This document shows, piece after piece, positions 17,384-27,377 of a DNA stretch of 64,000 nucleotides. This DNA is from an uncultured SAR86 cluster bacterium. GTDB lineage: Bacteria; Pseudomonadota; Gammaproteobacteria; Magnimaribacterales; TMED112. The notes beneath the pieces are model-generated. The model worked only from the letters and a program-made list of their open reading frames with translations. It was not told the DNA's origin and did no database searches. Numbering within the stretch: position 1 is the first letter of the stretch; each line of letters opens with the position of its first letter. Position numbers and translations under genes: made by a program. The stretch lies in assembly GCA_902563885.1 (NCBI GenBank), contig CACEYZ010000001.1:104013-168012 (forward strand), written 5' to 3'.

Positions 17384-19204
17384 ATGCTTAATTTCTTTCT
17401 TAACAAATCTTTTTTATTCCTTTTTTCAATAATATTTATCTCCTCTTGCAGTAGTGAAAAAAGTTCTCAAAACTTAATTAATGAACAACAAACATTTGTT
17501 TTTTCTGTAAGTAATTTTAAAGAGAGTGTAAAAAGTTATGAGCAGCTCAATATTTCAATAAGTGCAAACTATGAGTGCAATTTTAATATCACTGGTACAA
17601 ATATTTATTGGGTTACATCCTCTGATAAAAAAAATTTTTCTTATAGAGCTCCTATAACAGTGCTAGATGAAGAGGAATTTTTTATTGATATTAGTACAGT
17701 TGAAACTATAGATTGCCCTAATAGAACACAAAGAAAAATCCATAAAGTTTCTCGAGATGTAAATGCTCTCCAATTTCTTCCATCTCCTACTCCATTTAAT
17801 TACATGGAGTTAAAAAGTGATTTCTTCGCATCACATAATATAGGTTTTGGAGGTATTGAAATAACTGATAGGTTTACAAGCGTAATTTGTTACCCAACTC
17901 CAGCAGACTGTACTTCATATGAAAATGAACTTTTTGGCCAAGATGCACACAATATGGCAACTGGGGATTTTAATAATGATGGTTTTGAGGACATTGTTGT
18001 AGCATGGGCGATATTTCCACATACATTGGAATCAGAGCAAAAAATCAATGCTCCTATCAATATTTATCTAAATGATGGCACAGGCAATCTGTATCATGAC
18101 CCAAATATATATGTTTCAGGGGACGCACCAAAACACCCTTTTGCTTATCGACTTGCTGTAGCAGATTTCAATAATGATGGAAAAGATGATATTTTTGCTG
18201 GTTCAATGGGTCTTCAGTATAGAAATGAGGATTATTCAAAAAACTATATCTCACCTTACCCAGACTTGCTCTTATTAAGTAATAGCTCAGGTAAATTCGA
18301 AGAGTCTAGTAGAAATATCAATGATCAAAATAATGGAAATGGAAAGCAATGTAATTTTAGCCATGATGCCAGTATCGGAGATTTTGATAATGATAATGAT
18401 ATTGATATCTTTGCATGCAATATTTTATTGGTGAACGACGGCACTGGAAACTTCTCATTTGAGGAATATTTAGGCACATCTCTTCAAATGAACTATGGAA
18501 ATCCAATGAGTAGCCTTTTAGTAGATTTGAATAATGATTCCTATGATGATTTAGTTTTCTGGAACTTTGATAACAGACCTGAAAATTTCATAGAAGAAGG
18601 TTTTGCATACCTTAGTAATGGAACTTCAGATATTAGCAATTGGATTCAAGTTGAGCTGCCCGTTGGTCCTTTTGGGAGAAATCATAATAAATATAATCAT
18701 GCAGCTTATGGAGATTTAAATAATGATGGCAATAAAGATATTGTCGTATCTGTTACCAGGGACAACCCATATTATGAGGGTGCATATATTCAGGTTCTGT
18801 TAGGAGATGGACATGGAAATTTAACAGATGTTACATCCACCAACTTTGTGGAACAACCTCGAGATAAGAATCATCACGGCGAAGGAAATATCTATCTAAG
18901 AGATTTTGAAGGAGATGGTGATCTAGACATCTTTCATTCGACGAGAGATTTTTCATCAAATCTTCATGGAGCACATATTGCGCTAAATGACGGCAGTGCA
19001 TTTTTCGTCTCTGTGCCTGAAAATATTTTTCCTCAAAAACCTAAAGCAAATATGTACGACAATAATGATTACCTATTCAAGGGTATGCCTATTAATCTTG
19101 ATAATTCTGGGTGTTTAGACCTTATTTCTACTTCTGATAGCTGGATGGATGAAACAGCTACCAAAAACTATCTGTATAGCTTAGTAAATATAAAATGTGA
19201 TTAA
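17384..19204 (+). CDS. VCBS/FG-GAP repeat lipoprotein
   Basis: 606 residues with a lipoprotein signal peptide (hydrophobic 9-21, lipobox ending ISSC, lipidated Cys at 22). A beta-rich N-terminal region without recognised domain (to about 190) is followed by an FG-GAP/VCBS propeller with calcium-loop motifs of the form D-x-N/D-x-D-G-x-x-D-I at about residues 193, 260, 331, 379, 442 and 505, and a degenerate one near 570. Such proteins are usually cell-surface binding or adhesion modules; ligand unknown. The start is the only Met that gives a signal peptide, yet it lies one base after the aceA terminator. The 3' end overlaps nqrM by four bases on the opposite strand. Confidence 0.88.
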   Translation: MLNFFLNKSFLFLFSIIFISSCSSEKSSQNLINEQQTFVFSVSNFKESVKSYEQLNISISANYECNFNITGTNIYWVTSSDKKNFSYRAPITVLDEEEFFIDISTVETIDCPNRTQRKIHKVSRDVNALQFLPSPTPFNYMELKSDFFASHNIGFGGIEITDRFTSVICYPTPADCTSYENELFGQDAHNMATGDFNNDGFEDIVVAWAIFPHTLESEQKINAPINIYLNDGTGNLYHDPNIYVSGDAPKHPFAYRLAVADFNNDGKDDIFAGSMGLQYRNEDYSKNYISPYPDLLLLSNSSGKFEESSRNINDQNNGNGKQCNFSHDASIGDFDNDNDIDIFACNILLVNDGTGNFSFEEYLGTSLQMNYGNPMSSLLVDLNNDSYDDLVFWNFDNRPENFIEEGFAYLSNGTSDISNWIQVELPVGPFGRNHNKYNHAAYGDLNNDGNKDIVVSVTRDNPYYEGAYIQVLLGDGHGNLTDVTSTNFVEQPRDKNHHGEGNIYLRDFEGDGDLDIFHSTRDFSSNLHGAHIALNDGSAFFVSVPENIFPQKPKANMYDNNDYLFKGMPINLDNSGCLDLISTSDSWMDETATKNYLYSLVNIKCD

Positions 19205-19359
19205 TCCTTCACTTTGCCGCAAACTTCGCATTTATCTCCTTTTGATAGATAAACACCGCCACAGCTTGGCTGTAAAGGCTTTTTCTTTAGTATTAGGCCT
19301 ATAGACATACCAAGAATAGCTAAAGAGGCTACAATCAGCCCTAGAATTGCGTTAATCAT
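19201..19359 (-). CDS. nqrM: Na+-NQR maturation factor NqrM (DUF539)
   Basis: A 52-residue gene read directly from the sequence. One N-terminal membrane helix (about 4-24) carries the family-typical GMSIGLILKKK run, followed by the CGG motif (Cys33) and Cys44/Cys47 in KCEVCGK. NqrM is needed to assemble the Fe centre between NqrD and NqrE; the cysteines are thought to deliver iron. It overlaps the apbE stop as ATGA, and nqrF-apbE-nqrM is a known order. Slightly shorter than most family members. Its last four bases overlap the VCBS gene on the other strand. Confidence 0.9.
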   Translation of the reverse strand: MINAILGLIVASLAILGMSIGLILKKKPLQPSCGGVYLSKGDKCEVCGKVKD

Positions 19360-20159
19360 GGATATATTCTACTCCATTGTGAAGAATTTAGAGTTTCTCC
19401 ATCTTTTTTAATAAAAAAAACAGCTATTTGCTCGTTTTCAGCAATTTTTAAACCTTCTTTGGTGCCTAAAACATACATTGTAGTAGCCCAAGCATCTGCG
19501 TATGCAGCACTTTCATGTAATACTGTAACGTTAGCTACATCTCTAGGTCCTCCCCCCCAAATATGTCCTGGATTTTTATATTCTCCAGAAGTAGCAATAG
19601 AAAGTCCCTTAAAGGGCATAGAAAACGATTTAAATATTTTTTGGTTCATGCTGAAGGGGTCTTCTATTGCCCACTTCCAATTACCTCGGTGAGGGGCTAA
19701 TCCCTTTGCTTTAATTTCACCACCTATCTCAATAAAGTAATCACTAATTCCGTTTTCCTGCATAATTTCTGCTACTTTATCAACTGCGTAACCTTTGGCT
19801 ACAGCTGAGAAATCTAGAATTCCACCTTGAAGAGGGTCGAAAGAATTTTTACTTATTTCACTTAAATTTAAAGAAAGATCATACAGATATTTCAAATCCT
19901 TTGACCAAGAGTTCATTTCTTCAATGGAAGTATTTAATACCTCAGAATTCTCTTTATAAGTAGAAAATATTAAATCGATACGATTAAGTTCTTTTTCAAT
20001 CTTTTCTGGAATTAAAGGATCTAGCTCCTGTGTTTCTGGATGAACATAGCGATATTTATAACTCGTACCATATATCTCTCCGTTTGAAGTGGTATAGGTA
20101 AATTGTTGGCATCCAACAAGTAATAAAATTAAGAGTAGATGTCTAACCACCAAAGTCAT
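19356..20159 (-). CDS. apbE: FAD:protein FMN transferase ApbE
   Basis: Periplasmic, lipid-anchored enzyme that attaches FMN to threonines of NqrB and NqrC. 267 residues from the ATG at 20159; the frame is open to a GTG at 20186, but the ATG gives a compact lipoprotein signal ([10 protein letters not shown], Cys17) and only a 17-base overlap with nqrF. Family features: GTSYKYRY at the mature N-terminus, [17 protein letters not shown], the [18 protein letters not shown] segment and a C-terminal ATTMYVLG block with metal-binding residues. It is placed with its targets between nqrF and nqrM. Confidence 0.95.
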   Translation of the reverse strand: MTLVVRHLLLILLLVGCQQFTYTTSNGEIYGTSYKYRYVHPETQELDPLIPEKIEKELNRIDLIFSTYKENSEVLNTSIEEMNSWSKDLKYLYDLSLNLSEISKNSFDPLQGGILDFSAVAKGYAVDKVAEIMQENGISDYFIEIGGEIKAKGLAPHRGNWKWAIEDPFSMNQKIFKSFSMPFKGLSIATSGEYKNPGHIWGGGPRDVANVTVLHESAAYADAWATTMYVLGTKEGLKIAENEQIAVFFIKKDGETLNSSQWSRIYP

Positions 20160-21366
20160 CCAGCATGATATTCTCTTCTTCAACACCTAAGTCAGAGAGC
20201 ATCTTAATGCAAGAAGAGTTCATGATTGGTGGACCACATAGATAGTATTCACAATCCTCTGGAGCAGGATGTTTGGCAAGATACTCGTCTTGAGTAACTT
20301 GATGTATGAAGCCTGTAAGGCCTTTCCAATTGTCCTCTGGAAGCGCATCTGATAGGGCTATATGAAATGAAAAGTTTTCATGTTCTTTTGCAAGTTTTTC
20401 AAATTCATCTTGATAGAAAATTTCTTTCATACTTCTTGCTCCATACCAGTAGCTGATTTTTCTATTTGAATTAAGTCTTAGTAACTGATCAAAAATATGA
20501 GATCTTAAAGGAGCCATGCCAGCCCCTCCCCCAATAAAGACCATTTCATTTTCAGTTTCTTTTGCAAAGAACTCTCCAAATGGACCAAAAACTTTTACCT
20601 TGTCTCCTGGTTTTAAGCTAAAAACGTAAGAGGACATCACTCCAGGTGGGAAGTCTGACCCAGGAGGTGGAGATGCTACCCTAATATTAAATTTTAAAAC
20701 ACCCTCTTCAAGAGGATAATTCGCCATTGAATATGCTCGTATTATTGGTTCTGGGTTTGAGGCTACATTATCCCAAACTTTAAATCTGTCCCAGTCAGAA
20801 TGGTATTCTTTCTCAATTTCAAAATCTTTATATTTTATTGCCTCATATGCTGGAGCTTCTAGTTGAACATAACCACCAGCTTTAAATCTTACGTTTTCTC
20901 CCTCTGGCAACTTTAAAACTAGTTCTTTAATGAATGTGGCTACATTTTCATTTGAAATTACTTCACACTCCCACTCCTTTACTCCAAAAACCTCATCGGG
21001 TATCTGAATTTTCATATCTCTCTTTACTGGAACTTGGCAAGACAGACGCCAATTGTCATTCTGTTGTTTGTAGTTAAAGTGAGACTGTTCAGTAGAGAGT
21101 ATGTCTCCACCACCATCTATAACTTGGCATTTACATTCCGCACAGGTACCACCACCTCCACATGCAGATGCGAGGTAAATATTTTTTGCAGCTAGTGTGC
21201 TAAGTAACTTTCCACCCGCAGGCACCGTGATACTTTTTTCTGGATCGTCGTTAATCTCAATTGTTACATCACCAGTTGAAACTAGCTGGGAACGAGCCAA
21301 CATTACAAATGCAACTAAAACTGATACAACAAGGGTGAAAGCTAAAATCCCAAGATATAAATCCAT
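20143..21366 (-). CDS. nqrF: Na+-translocating NADH:quinone reductase subunit F
   Basis: NADH-oxidising entry subunit of Na+-NQR. 407 residues: one N-terminal membrane helix (4-25), a 2Fe-2S ferredoxin domain ([12 protein letters not shown], fourth Cys in RLSCQV), an FAD-binding barrel with RAYSMANYP, and an NADH-binding domain ([14 protein letters not shown], then YLCGPPIMN). Ends DDFGG as usual. Start overlaps the nqrE stop by one base as TAATG. Confidence 0.98.
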   Translation of the reverse strand: MDLYLGILAFTLVVSVLVAFVMLARSQLVSTGDVTIEINDDPEKSITVPAGGKLLSTLAAKNIYLASACGGGGTCAECKCQVIDGGGDILSTEQSHFNYKQQNDNWRLSCQVPVKRDMKIQIPDEVFGVKEWECEVISNENVATFIKELVLKLPEGENVRFKAGGYVQLEAPAYEAIKYKDFEIEKEYHSDWDRFKVWDNVASNPEPIIRAYSMANYPLEEGVLKFNIRVASPPPGSDFPPGVMSSYVFSLKPGDKVKVFGPFGEFFAKETENEMVFIGGGAGMAPLRSHIFDQLLRLNSNRKISYWYGARSMKEIFYQDEFEKLAKEHENFSFHIALSDALPEDNWKGLTGFIHQVTQDEYLAKHPAPEDCEYYLCGPPIMNSSCIKMLSDLGVEEENIMLDDFGG

Positions 21367-21974
21367 TAAAGTATTATTCCTCCAAATGACATAAATCCAA
21401 AACTCATTAAACCAACAATAATATAAGTAATACCCAATCCTCTGAGACCTTCAGGAATATCGCTATACTTAAGCTTTTCCCTAATACCAGCAAGCAATAC
21501 TATTGCTAACGCCCAGCCAAATCCTGCGCCGAAGCCATAGGTAACACTCTCAATTAAGTTATAGTTCTTTTCTACCATAATTAAAGAGGCTCCAAGAATT
21601 GCGCAATTAACAGTTATAAGTGGTAGAAAGATTCCAAGCTGGTTATAAAGAGCTGGCACATATTTATCAAGAAACATTTCTAAAATTTGTACTGCAGCTG
21701 CGATCACTCCGATGTAAGTAATAAGTTCAACAAATTCTAAATTTGTATTTTCTAAACCAGCCCATGATAAGGCACCTTCCTTGAGCACATAAGTGTAAAT
21801 AATATTATTCAGGGGAACAGTTAATGTTAAAACAACTATAACAGCTAACCCTAAACCAAAGGCTGCTTTTACTTGCTTTGAAATTGCAAAAAAAGTACAC
21901 ATCCCTAAAAATAGTGACAACGCTATATTCTCTATAAATACTGTTCTTACAAATAAACTTGTTAGCTCAGCCAT
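21366..21974 (-). CDS. nqrE: Na+-NQR subunit E
   Basis: 202-residue membrane subunit with six helices in the inverted-repeat RnfA/NqrDE fold; with NqrD it holds the membrane iron centre and forms part of the sodium path. Typical segments: [16 protein letters not shown] near the N-terminus (Cys26), [10 protein letters not shown] (Cys120) and [20 protein letters not shown]. The two cysteines match the expected iron ligands. Overlaps nqrD by eight bases. Confidence 0.98.
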   Translation of the reverse strand: MAELTSLFVRTVFIENIALSLFLGMCTFFAISKQVKAAFGLGLAVIVVLTLTVPLNNIIYTYVLKEGALSWAGLENTNLEFVELITYIGVIAAAVQILEMFLDKYVPALYNQLGIFLPLITVNCAILGASLIMVEKNYNLIESVTYGFGAGFGWALAIVLLAGIREKLKYSDIPEGLRGLGITYIIVGLMSFGFMSFGGIIL

Positions 21975-22650
21975 TAGACGCCTCCTTTTTTGCTACAAGT
22001 GGTTTGAAGGTATGGGCCTTGAGTGGATTTTCATCTTCTTCAACTTGACTCGTACTGATAGATCTTATGGCCCAAATCATCAACCCAATTATGATAAATG
22101 AACTTGGTGGTAATAAGAGGAAGTTATTTGTTGGGTACGAATCAGGCATTACCTGTAAACCTAGAAATGTACCACTTCCAAAAATCTCTCTTATTGTTGC
22201 TACTACTATTAATATAAAACTATAGCCCAATCCATTTCCCAATCCATCAAGAAAGCTTCTTATTGGTGGATTTTTCATTGCATAGGCTTCCGCTCTACCC
22301 ATCACAATACAGTTAGTGATAATTAAACCTACAAAAACAGAGAGCTGTTTACTTGCTTCGTAAGCATAGGCTTTAAGAATCTCGTCAACAATTATCACTA
22401 AAGAAGCAATCACAGTCATTTGAACAATGATTCTTATGTTTTCTGGAATGTAAAATCTTAAGAGTGATATGAAGAAATTAGATAATGCCACTACCGAAGT
22501 TAAAGCTGCACACATAACTAGGGTTACATCCATTTTTACTGTTACTGCGAGAGCAGAACATATTCCCAATATCTGTAAAGCAATGGGATTATTTTCAATA
22601 ATTGGAGCAAATAGTAGTTGTTTTGACTCTTTAAAAGTTAATGGTTTCAT
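21967..22650 (-). CDS. nqrD: Na+-NQR subunit D
   Basis: 227 residues, six membrane helices, homologous to NqrE. Starts with a short cytosolic stretch ([18 protein letters not shown]), has [10 protein letters not shown] with the first iron-ligand cysteine, and the mirror site [16 protein letters not shown] with the second. The charged C-terminal tail is longer than usual (about 20 residues, [10 protein letters not shown]...). Start codon overlaps the nqrC stop by one base. Confidence 0.98.
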   Translation of the reverse strand: MKPLTFKESKQLLFAPIIENNPIALQILGICSALAVTVKMDVTLVMCAALTSVVALSNFFISLLRFYIPENIRIIVQMTVIASLVIIVDEILKAYAYEASKQLSVFVGLIITNCIVMGRAEAYAMKNPPIRSFLDGLGNGLGYSFILIVVATIREIFGSGTFLGLQVMPDSYPTNNFLLLPPSSFIIIGLMIWAIRSISTSQVEEDENPLKAHTFKPLVAKKEASNG

Positions 22651-23381
22651 TAGCTGTTAAATGTCTCCTTTACTATTTTTAAGGCGGGTCCGTAGGCTTC
22701 TGGTCCAAGCCAATATTCAATCATATTTGAAACGCCATTACTTGTCAGAGTTGCTCCAGAGAGACCATCTACCTCATATTTATTCGAAGAGGCTCCTTTC
22801 ACAACCTTTAATTCAACTCCCCCATCTTTGTTATATAAAATTTTGCCTTTCCAAATATTTTTCCATTCCTCATTCTCAACTTCCGCACCTAGTCCTGGAG
22901 TTTCTTTATGTTCATAAAATTCAATTCCGTTTATTGTATTTAAATCGGATGCAAGAGATATGTATCCATAAAGCGTTCCCCATAAACCATAACCTCTTAT
23001 AGGCAAAACAACCTTTTCGATATTATCTTCTTTATCAAACCATAAATACATTGGTCCTACATTTTCCATTCTTTTCAAAATGGCAATATCCTTTTCTTTT
23101 GGAACTGCTGTTGATAAGTCAGATTTCAAAGTTGCTTTTAAATGATCATATTTCTCATCCATCTCAACAAGCTCATTTGATTTGAAATTTACATAAATTA
23201 TTTCTATTTTTTCAAATTCCTCATTGATATTTTCTGAATTTATTCCAGCAGCTAAAAGAATTTTACTTTTCTTATCATTCTCCAAATTTAATTCTTGTGT
23301 TGATCTTACAGAAACAGCTGTAAAGGAAACTACAACAGCGCATGCTATACAAGCTAATAAAGGAATAAATAAATTTTTCAT
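22650..23381 (-). CDS. nqrC: Na+-NQR subunit C
   Basis: 243 residues with one N-terminal membrane helix and a periplasmic FMN-binding domain. The covalent FMN attachment motif [10 protein letters not shown] (acceptor Thr in the S-G-A-T form) is present near residue 212, preceded by GLSG, and the [10 protein letters not shown] and [12 protein letters not shown] family segments are intact. The FMN is installed by ApbE from the same operon. Overlaps nqrB by four bases (ATGA). Confidence 0.98.
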   Translation of the reverse strand: MKNLFIPLLACIACAVVVSFTAVSVRSTQELNLENDKKSKILLAAGINSENINEEFEKIEIIYVNFKSNELVEMDEKYDHLKATLKSDLSTAVPKEKDIAILKRMENVGPMYLWFDKEDNIEKVVLPIRGYGLWGTLYGYISLASDLNTINGIEFYEHKETPGLGAEVENEEWKNIWKGKILYNKDGGVELKVVKGASSNKYEVDGLSGATLTSNGVSNMIEYWLGPEAYGPALKIVKETFNS

Positions 23382-24589
23382 GAATTATATCTTTCCATCC
23401 TTCTAGAAGTATTTAACGATGTAATAGTGAAATCTATAGCTGGAGCTAAGAGATTTGCAAAAAGAATTGCAAGCATCATTCCCTCTGGAAATGCAGGGTT
23501 TATAACCCTTATCAATACAACGATAACTCCTATTGAAATTCCATAAATCCATCTACCCATATTTGTATTTGCAGCACTCACTGGCTCTGTTGCCATATAC
23601 ACCAGTCCAAAAGCGAAGCTACCAATTGTTAAATGCCAATACCAAGGAATTGCAAACATAGGATTAGTATCTGAACCAATTAAGTTGAGAGCACTACTCA
23701 TTACAACCATTCCTGCCAAAGTTCCAAAAATAATTCTCCAAGATGCGATTTTGGTGTAAACCATATATGCCCCAGCAAGAAGAATTAAAAATGTTGATGT
23801 TTCACCTATTGATCCAGGTATTTGCCCAAAAAACGTTTGCCCCCATGAAAAATTACTGTTAATTCCGTTCATTCCCTCTAACGCTGCTATACCAAGAGCT
23901 GTTGCTCCAGAATAGCCATCAATCGAACCATTATCAGCAAGACCTGCAACCCAAACCATATCTCCAGAAAGTTCAGTTGGATAAGCGAAATAGATAAATG
24001 CTCTACCAGTTAGAGCTGGATTTAAAAAGTTCTTTCCTGTGCCACCAAAAAGTTCTTTTCCTACTACTATTCCAAAAGCAATTCCACTTGCTGCCTGCCA
24101 CAACGGAATATCTGGAGGGCAACTAAGTGAAAATAGAACAGTTGATACGAATGCACCTTCATTAATTTCATGTCTCCTTATTGTGGAAAAAATTGCTTCG
24201 CATGCTATACCTGTAATGAATACGGTTAGGTAAATTGGAACAAAATAAACCATACCAAACCAAAATCTATGCAAATGGTTTGAAGAGTCTGTGCCAACAA
24301 GCTGGATGAGACTGTTATGCCAATCACCTGTTGTTGAAAAACCACCCTTATCTAAATAGTCTAGGCCAAAATAGCCCATGTTATACATTCCCCAGAACAT
24401 TGCTGGGAATGTTGCAAGCCACACAACAACCATGATCCTCTGAACATCAACTCTATCTCTAATGTGAGTCTTTCCAGTTGTCGCAACTTTAGATGAAAAA
24501 AAGAAGTTTTGAACTACCTCATAAAGATAAAAAAAAGTATTACTTTTCTGCGGTCTATTTCTGTCAAAAAAGCTCTCTAAAAATTTCAA
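23378..24589 (-). CDS. nqrB: Na+-NQR subunit B (TTG start)
   Basis: Core membrane subunit, carrying riboflavin and a covalent FMN on the Thr of GYSGATALG. About ten membrane helices; NPALTGRAFIYFAYP and VSAANTNMGRW are typical. I place the start at the TTG at 24589, giving 403 residues, because AAGGAGG lies seven bases upstream and the TTG overlaps the nqrA stop as TTGA. A TTG at 24607 would add six residues but reads through that ribosome site. No ATG or GTG is available nearby. Confidence 0.95.
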   Translation of the reverse strand: MKFLESFFDRNRPQKSNTFFYLYEVVQNFFFSSKVATTGKTHIRDRVDVQRIMVVVWLATFPAMFWGMYNMGYFGLDYLDKGGFSTTGDWHNSLIQLVGTDSSNHLHRFWFGMVYFVPIYLTVFITGIACEAIFSTIRRHEINEGAFVSTVLFSLSCPPDIPLWQAASGIAFGIVVGKELFGGTGKNFLNPALTGRAFIYFAYPTELSGDMVWVAGLADNGSIDGYSGATALGIAALEGMNGINSNFSWGQTFFGQIPGSIGETSTFLILLAGAYMVYTKIASWRIIFGTLAGMVVMSSALNLIGSDTNPMFAIPWYWHLTIGSFAFGLVYMATEPVSAANTNMGRWIYGISIGVIVVLIRVINPAFPEGMMLAILFANLLAPAIDFTITSLNTSRRMERYNS

Positions 24590-25902
24590 GAATTTTCCTC
24601 CTTCCAAATATCATCTATACAATCTTTAAATAGTGCCACATAGTCATATTTACTAGGGCAAACATATGAAAAAACACTCATATCTTCAGGAATCAAATCA
24701 AAAATACCTAATTCTCGCAGTGCGACAAGATCTCCTATTGCTAAAGATTTTAAAAATAATGTTGGGTCAATATCAAAAACGTTAACCTCATCAAAGACAC
24801 CTATAGGTACAATAGCTCTATAACCTCCATTTACATTTGTATCAAAATCAAACTTTTCCGGCTTTGTAATGCTCGAGAGGAACACATTTGTGGCACTATG
24901 ATCTTTTTCACCTAATTTCAGCCAATTGAAAAGGTTCGCCTTCCTTTCATCTGAAATTATAGTTACTTGATCAGAGTATCTCGTAAGATAGCTGGTATAG
25001 CTATCACCAGATGTACCATATAATGCACTCCCAGAAACCAGTCTGCTTTCTTTGCTTGTATTACCGGCTGTTAATTCGGTTAAACTTGCTCCAGATATAG
25101 TTTTGAATAGTTTTGGTTCAATACAAGCAGAACCTGTAACACTTACATATTTTTCGAAACAATAACTTTTGTTGGAAATATATTTTCCAATTCTTATTAC
25201 ATCCTGCCAACTAATTGTCCAAGTTTTTTTACTTTTTCTTATTGGACAAATTTTATAGATGTGAGCAGAACTGTTACCACTTGGGTACTTGCCGCTTATC
25301 AAAAATTTTTCTACATTTTCATTAGCAGTTTCTATTTCCTCATTACCACATATAAATACAGCATTCTCTGCAAGTTCCTCCAGCACATCAAGTCCTAAAT
25401 CGAAAAAATGATTTTCCTTTGAAATTATGAGATTAGGATTTAATTCAAGCGGGTCTTTTCTACAACAATTTACAAAAATATAGTTTGGCTTTGAATTAAT
25501 ATTTGGCACCCTATCAAAAGGCCTTTCCCTAAAGCTATCCCAAAGTCCTGCATTATTTAAATCCTCACCTACATCACCACTTATATTTAATTCAAAAAGA
25601 GTATTTTTTTTGTCATTTTCTATCTCAACAGATATTAAACCTCTTTTTTCCCCTCTATTAACTGAGCTTATTACTCCACTCACAGGAGAGACAATTTTAA
25701 AACCTTGATTTGTTTTATCTTCAATAATTGGTTGACCAACTCTTACTTGATCACCTTCAGACAATAAAAACTTTGGCTTAAGACCAAAATAATCTTCACT
25801 TAAAATTCCTATAAATTTTGGCTCTAAATCTTCAACTATGAATTTTTCTACAGAGCCAAAAAGAGGCACATTCAATCCCCCTTTTAACTTTATTTCTTTC
25901 AT
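24586..25902 (-). CDS. nqrA: Na+-NQR subunit A
   Basis: 438-residue soluble cytosolic subunit related to RnfC, implicated in ubiquinone binding. Starts MKEIKLKGGLNVPL, contains the barrel-sandwich segment GDQVRVGQPIIEDKTNQG and the VTGSACIEPKLFKTISG stretch, and ends CIDDIWKEENS. First gene of nqrABCDEF. Its ATG follows directly after the stop of the GAPDH gene, so translation is coupled. Its end holds the Shine-Dalgarno site for nqrB. Confidence 0.97.
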   Translation of the reverse strand: MKEIKLKGGLNVPLFGSVEKFIVEDLEPKFIGILSEDYFGLKPKFLLSEGDQVRVGQPIIEDKTNQGFKIVSPVSGVISSVNRGEKRGLISVEIENDKKNTLFELNISGDVGEDLNNAGLWDSFRERPFDRVPNINSKPNYIFVNCCRKDPLELNPNLIISKENHFFDLGLDVLEELAENAVFICGNEEIETANENVEKFLISGKYPSGNSSAHIYKICPIRKSKKTWTISWQDVIRIGKYISNKSYCFEKYVSVTGSACIEPKLFKTISGASLTELTAGNTSKESRLVSGSALYGTSGDSYTSYLTRYSDQVTIISDERKANLFNWLKLGEKDHSATNVFLSSITKPEKFDFDTNVNGGYRAIVPIGVFDEVNVFDIDPTLFLKSLAIGDLVALRELGIFDLIPEDMSVFSYVCPSKYDYVALFKDCIDDIWKEENS

Positions 25903-27375
25903 TTATTGCTTTGGATATCTTACTAGGTTGACATCTAAAACTTTTTTCAAAAGCCTTACAACCTGTCTGCTGTAACCATACTCATTATCGTACCAACAGT
26001 AAATAGTCACATTGTTAAAATTGCTAATTGTTGCTTGAGAGTCATAAACTAAAGCAAATTCATTGCTGTAATAGTCAGATGACACAGCATCTATAGAGTT
26101 TGAGTAGTCAATGGTTTCTCTTAAATTTGAACTAAATGCTGCTTTTCTAAAACATTCATTAACCTCATCTACACCAACACCTCTTTTAACTGACATGCTT
26201 ATTATCGCAAGACTAACATTAGGAGTTGGAACCCTTATGGCATTTGCTGTAATTTTTCCTTTTAATTCAGGGAGAATTTTAGCTACAGCTTTAGCAGCAC
26301 CTGTATCCGTAATTACGAGATTTAAGGCAGCGCTTCTGCCTCTTCGGTCAGATGGGTGGAAATTATCGATTAAATTTTGATCATTTGTAAATGAGTGAAC
26401 TGTTTCAATGTGACCGTTTACAATCTTAAAATTATCATCGATTAGTTTTAGAGCGGGGACTATTGCATTAGTAGTACATGATGCTGCTGCAAGCATTTTA
26501 TCCTCAGAAGATGCTTTATCATCATTAACTCCAAAAACAATATTTTTAATTTTTCCTTTCCCAGGAGCAGTTAATAAAACTCTTTCAACACTTGGGTTTT
26601 TTACGTGTTGTGAGAGCCCCTCTTCATCCCTCCAGACTCCAGTGCTATCTATTACAGTCGCTCTTTTAATATCAAAGTCTTTGTATTTGACCTTCTTTGG
26701 ATTGTCTGAGTATATAAACGAAACTTCATTTCCATTTATTATCAATGAATTATTTTGTTTATTCACTCTTATAGTTCCTGGAAACGCACCATGAACGCTG
26801 TCATTTCTCAATAGACCTGCTCTTTTTATAAGATCATCATGATGTCCAGAATCTCTTAAAACAATTGCTCTAAGCCTCCATTTTGCTCCTGCACCAGTAT
26901 CACTTATAAGTATTCTTGTTAAGATTCTTCCAATTCTTCCAAAACCATAAATAACAATATCTTTTGGCCTCAAAGGATAAGATCTTTTTGTTCTTTTTTG
27001 TTCTGCTAAACATTTGTCAATATACTTTTCCGAGTCAAGTTGTTTATTCTCTAAAAGATGTACAACCATCTCACCAATATCTATTTCACATGGCATTAAT
27101 TTCATCTTCGAAATTTGCTCTAGGACTGGATAGGTTTCAATCTCACTAAGCTCGTTTCCCTCTACTTCCCTGACGAATCTATGTAATTTCATTATTTCCA
27201 AGGCAGAGCAATTTAGCAGGGGGCGTCCATACATTAAAATACGTACACCATTTCGATAGAGTTTACCGACTATAGGAACCATTGATTCTGCAAGTGCTTC
27301 TCTCCACTTCCAGTCACCAAAGTAATCATCTAACTTTGGCCTCCTTCGTTTATCTGGATTGAATCTTTTGACCAA
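25903..27375 (-). CDS. gap: Glyceraldehyde-3-phosphate dehydrogenase with N-terminal extension
   Basis: 490 residues against about 335 for ordinary GAPDH. The extra N-terminal region (about 140 residues, with WREALAESMVPIVGKLYRN and VEGNELSEIETYPVL) matches the extended GAPDH-like proteins that sit beside nqrA in other gammaproteobacteria. The catalytic part is complete: NAD motif YGFGRIGRILTRIL, active-site AAASCTTNAIVPAL, catalytic His in TVHSFTNDQNL, and WYDNEYGYSRQVV. The start is a TTG, with no better codon upstream of the conserved extension. It links two acyl-CoA dehydrogenases and nqrA with no gaps above three bases. Direction and cofactor preference cannot be read from sequence. Confidence 0.93.
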   Translation of the reverse strand: MVKRFNPDKRRRPKLDDYFGDWKWREALAESMVPIVGKLYRNGVRILMYGRPLLNCSALEIMKLHRFVREVEGNELSEIETYPVLEQISKMKLMPCEIDIGEMVVHLLENKQLDSEKYIDKCLAEQKRTKRSYPLRPKDIVIYGFGRIGRILTRILISDTGAGAKWRLRAIVLRDSGHHDDLIKRAGLLRNDSVHGAFPGTIRVNKQNNSLIINGNEVSFIYSDNPKKVKYKDFDIKRATVIDSTGVWRDEEGLSQHVKNPSVERVLLTAPGKGKIKNIVFGVNDDKASSEDKMLAAASCTTNAIVPALKLIDDNFKIVNGHIETVHSFTNDQNLIDNFHPSDRRGRSAALNLVITDTGAAKAVAKILPELKGKITANAIRVPTPNVSLAIISMSVKRGVGVDEVNECFRKAAFSSNLRETIDYSNSIDAVSSDYYSNEFALVYDSQATISNFNNVTIYCWYDNEYGYSRQVVRLLKKVLDVNLVRYPKQ

Positions 27376-27377
27376 AA

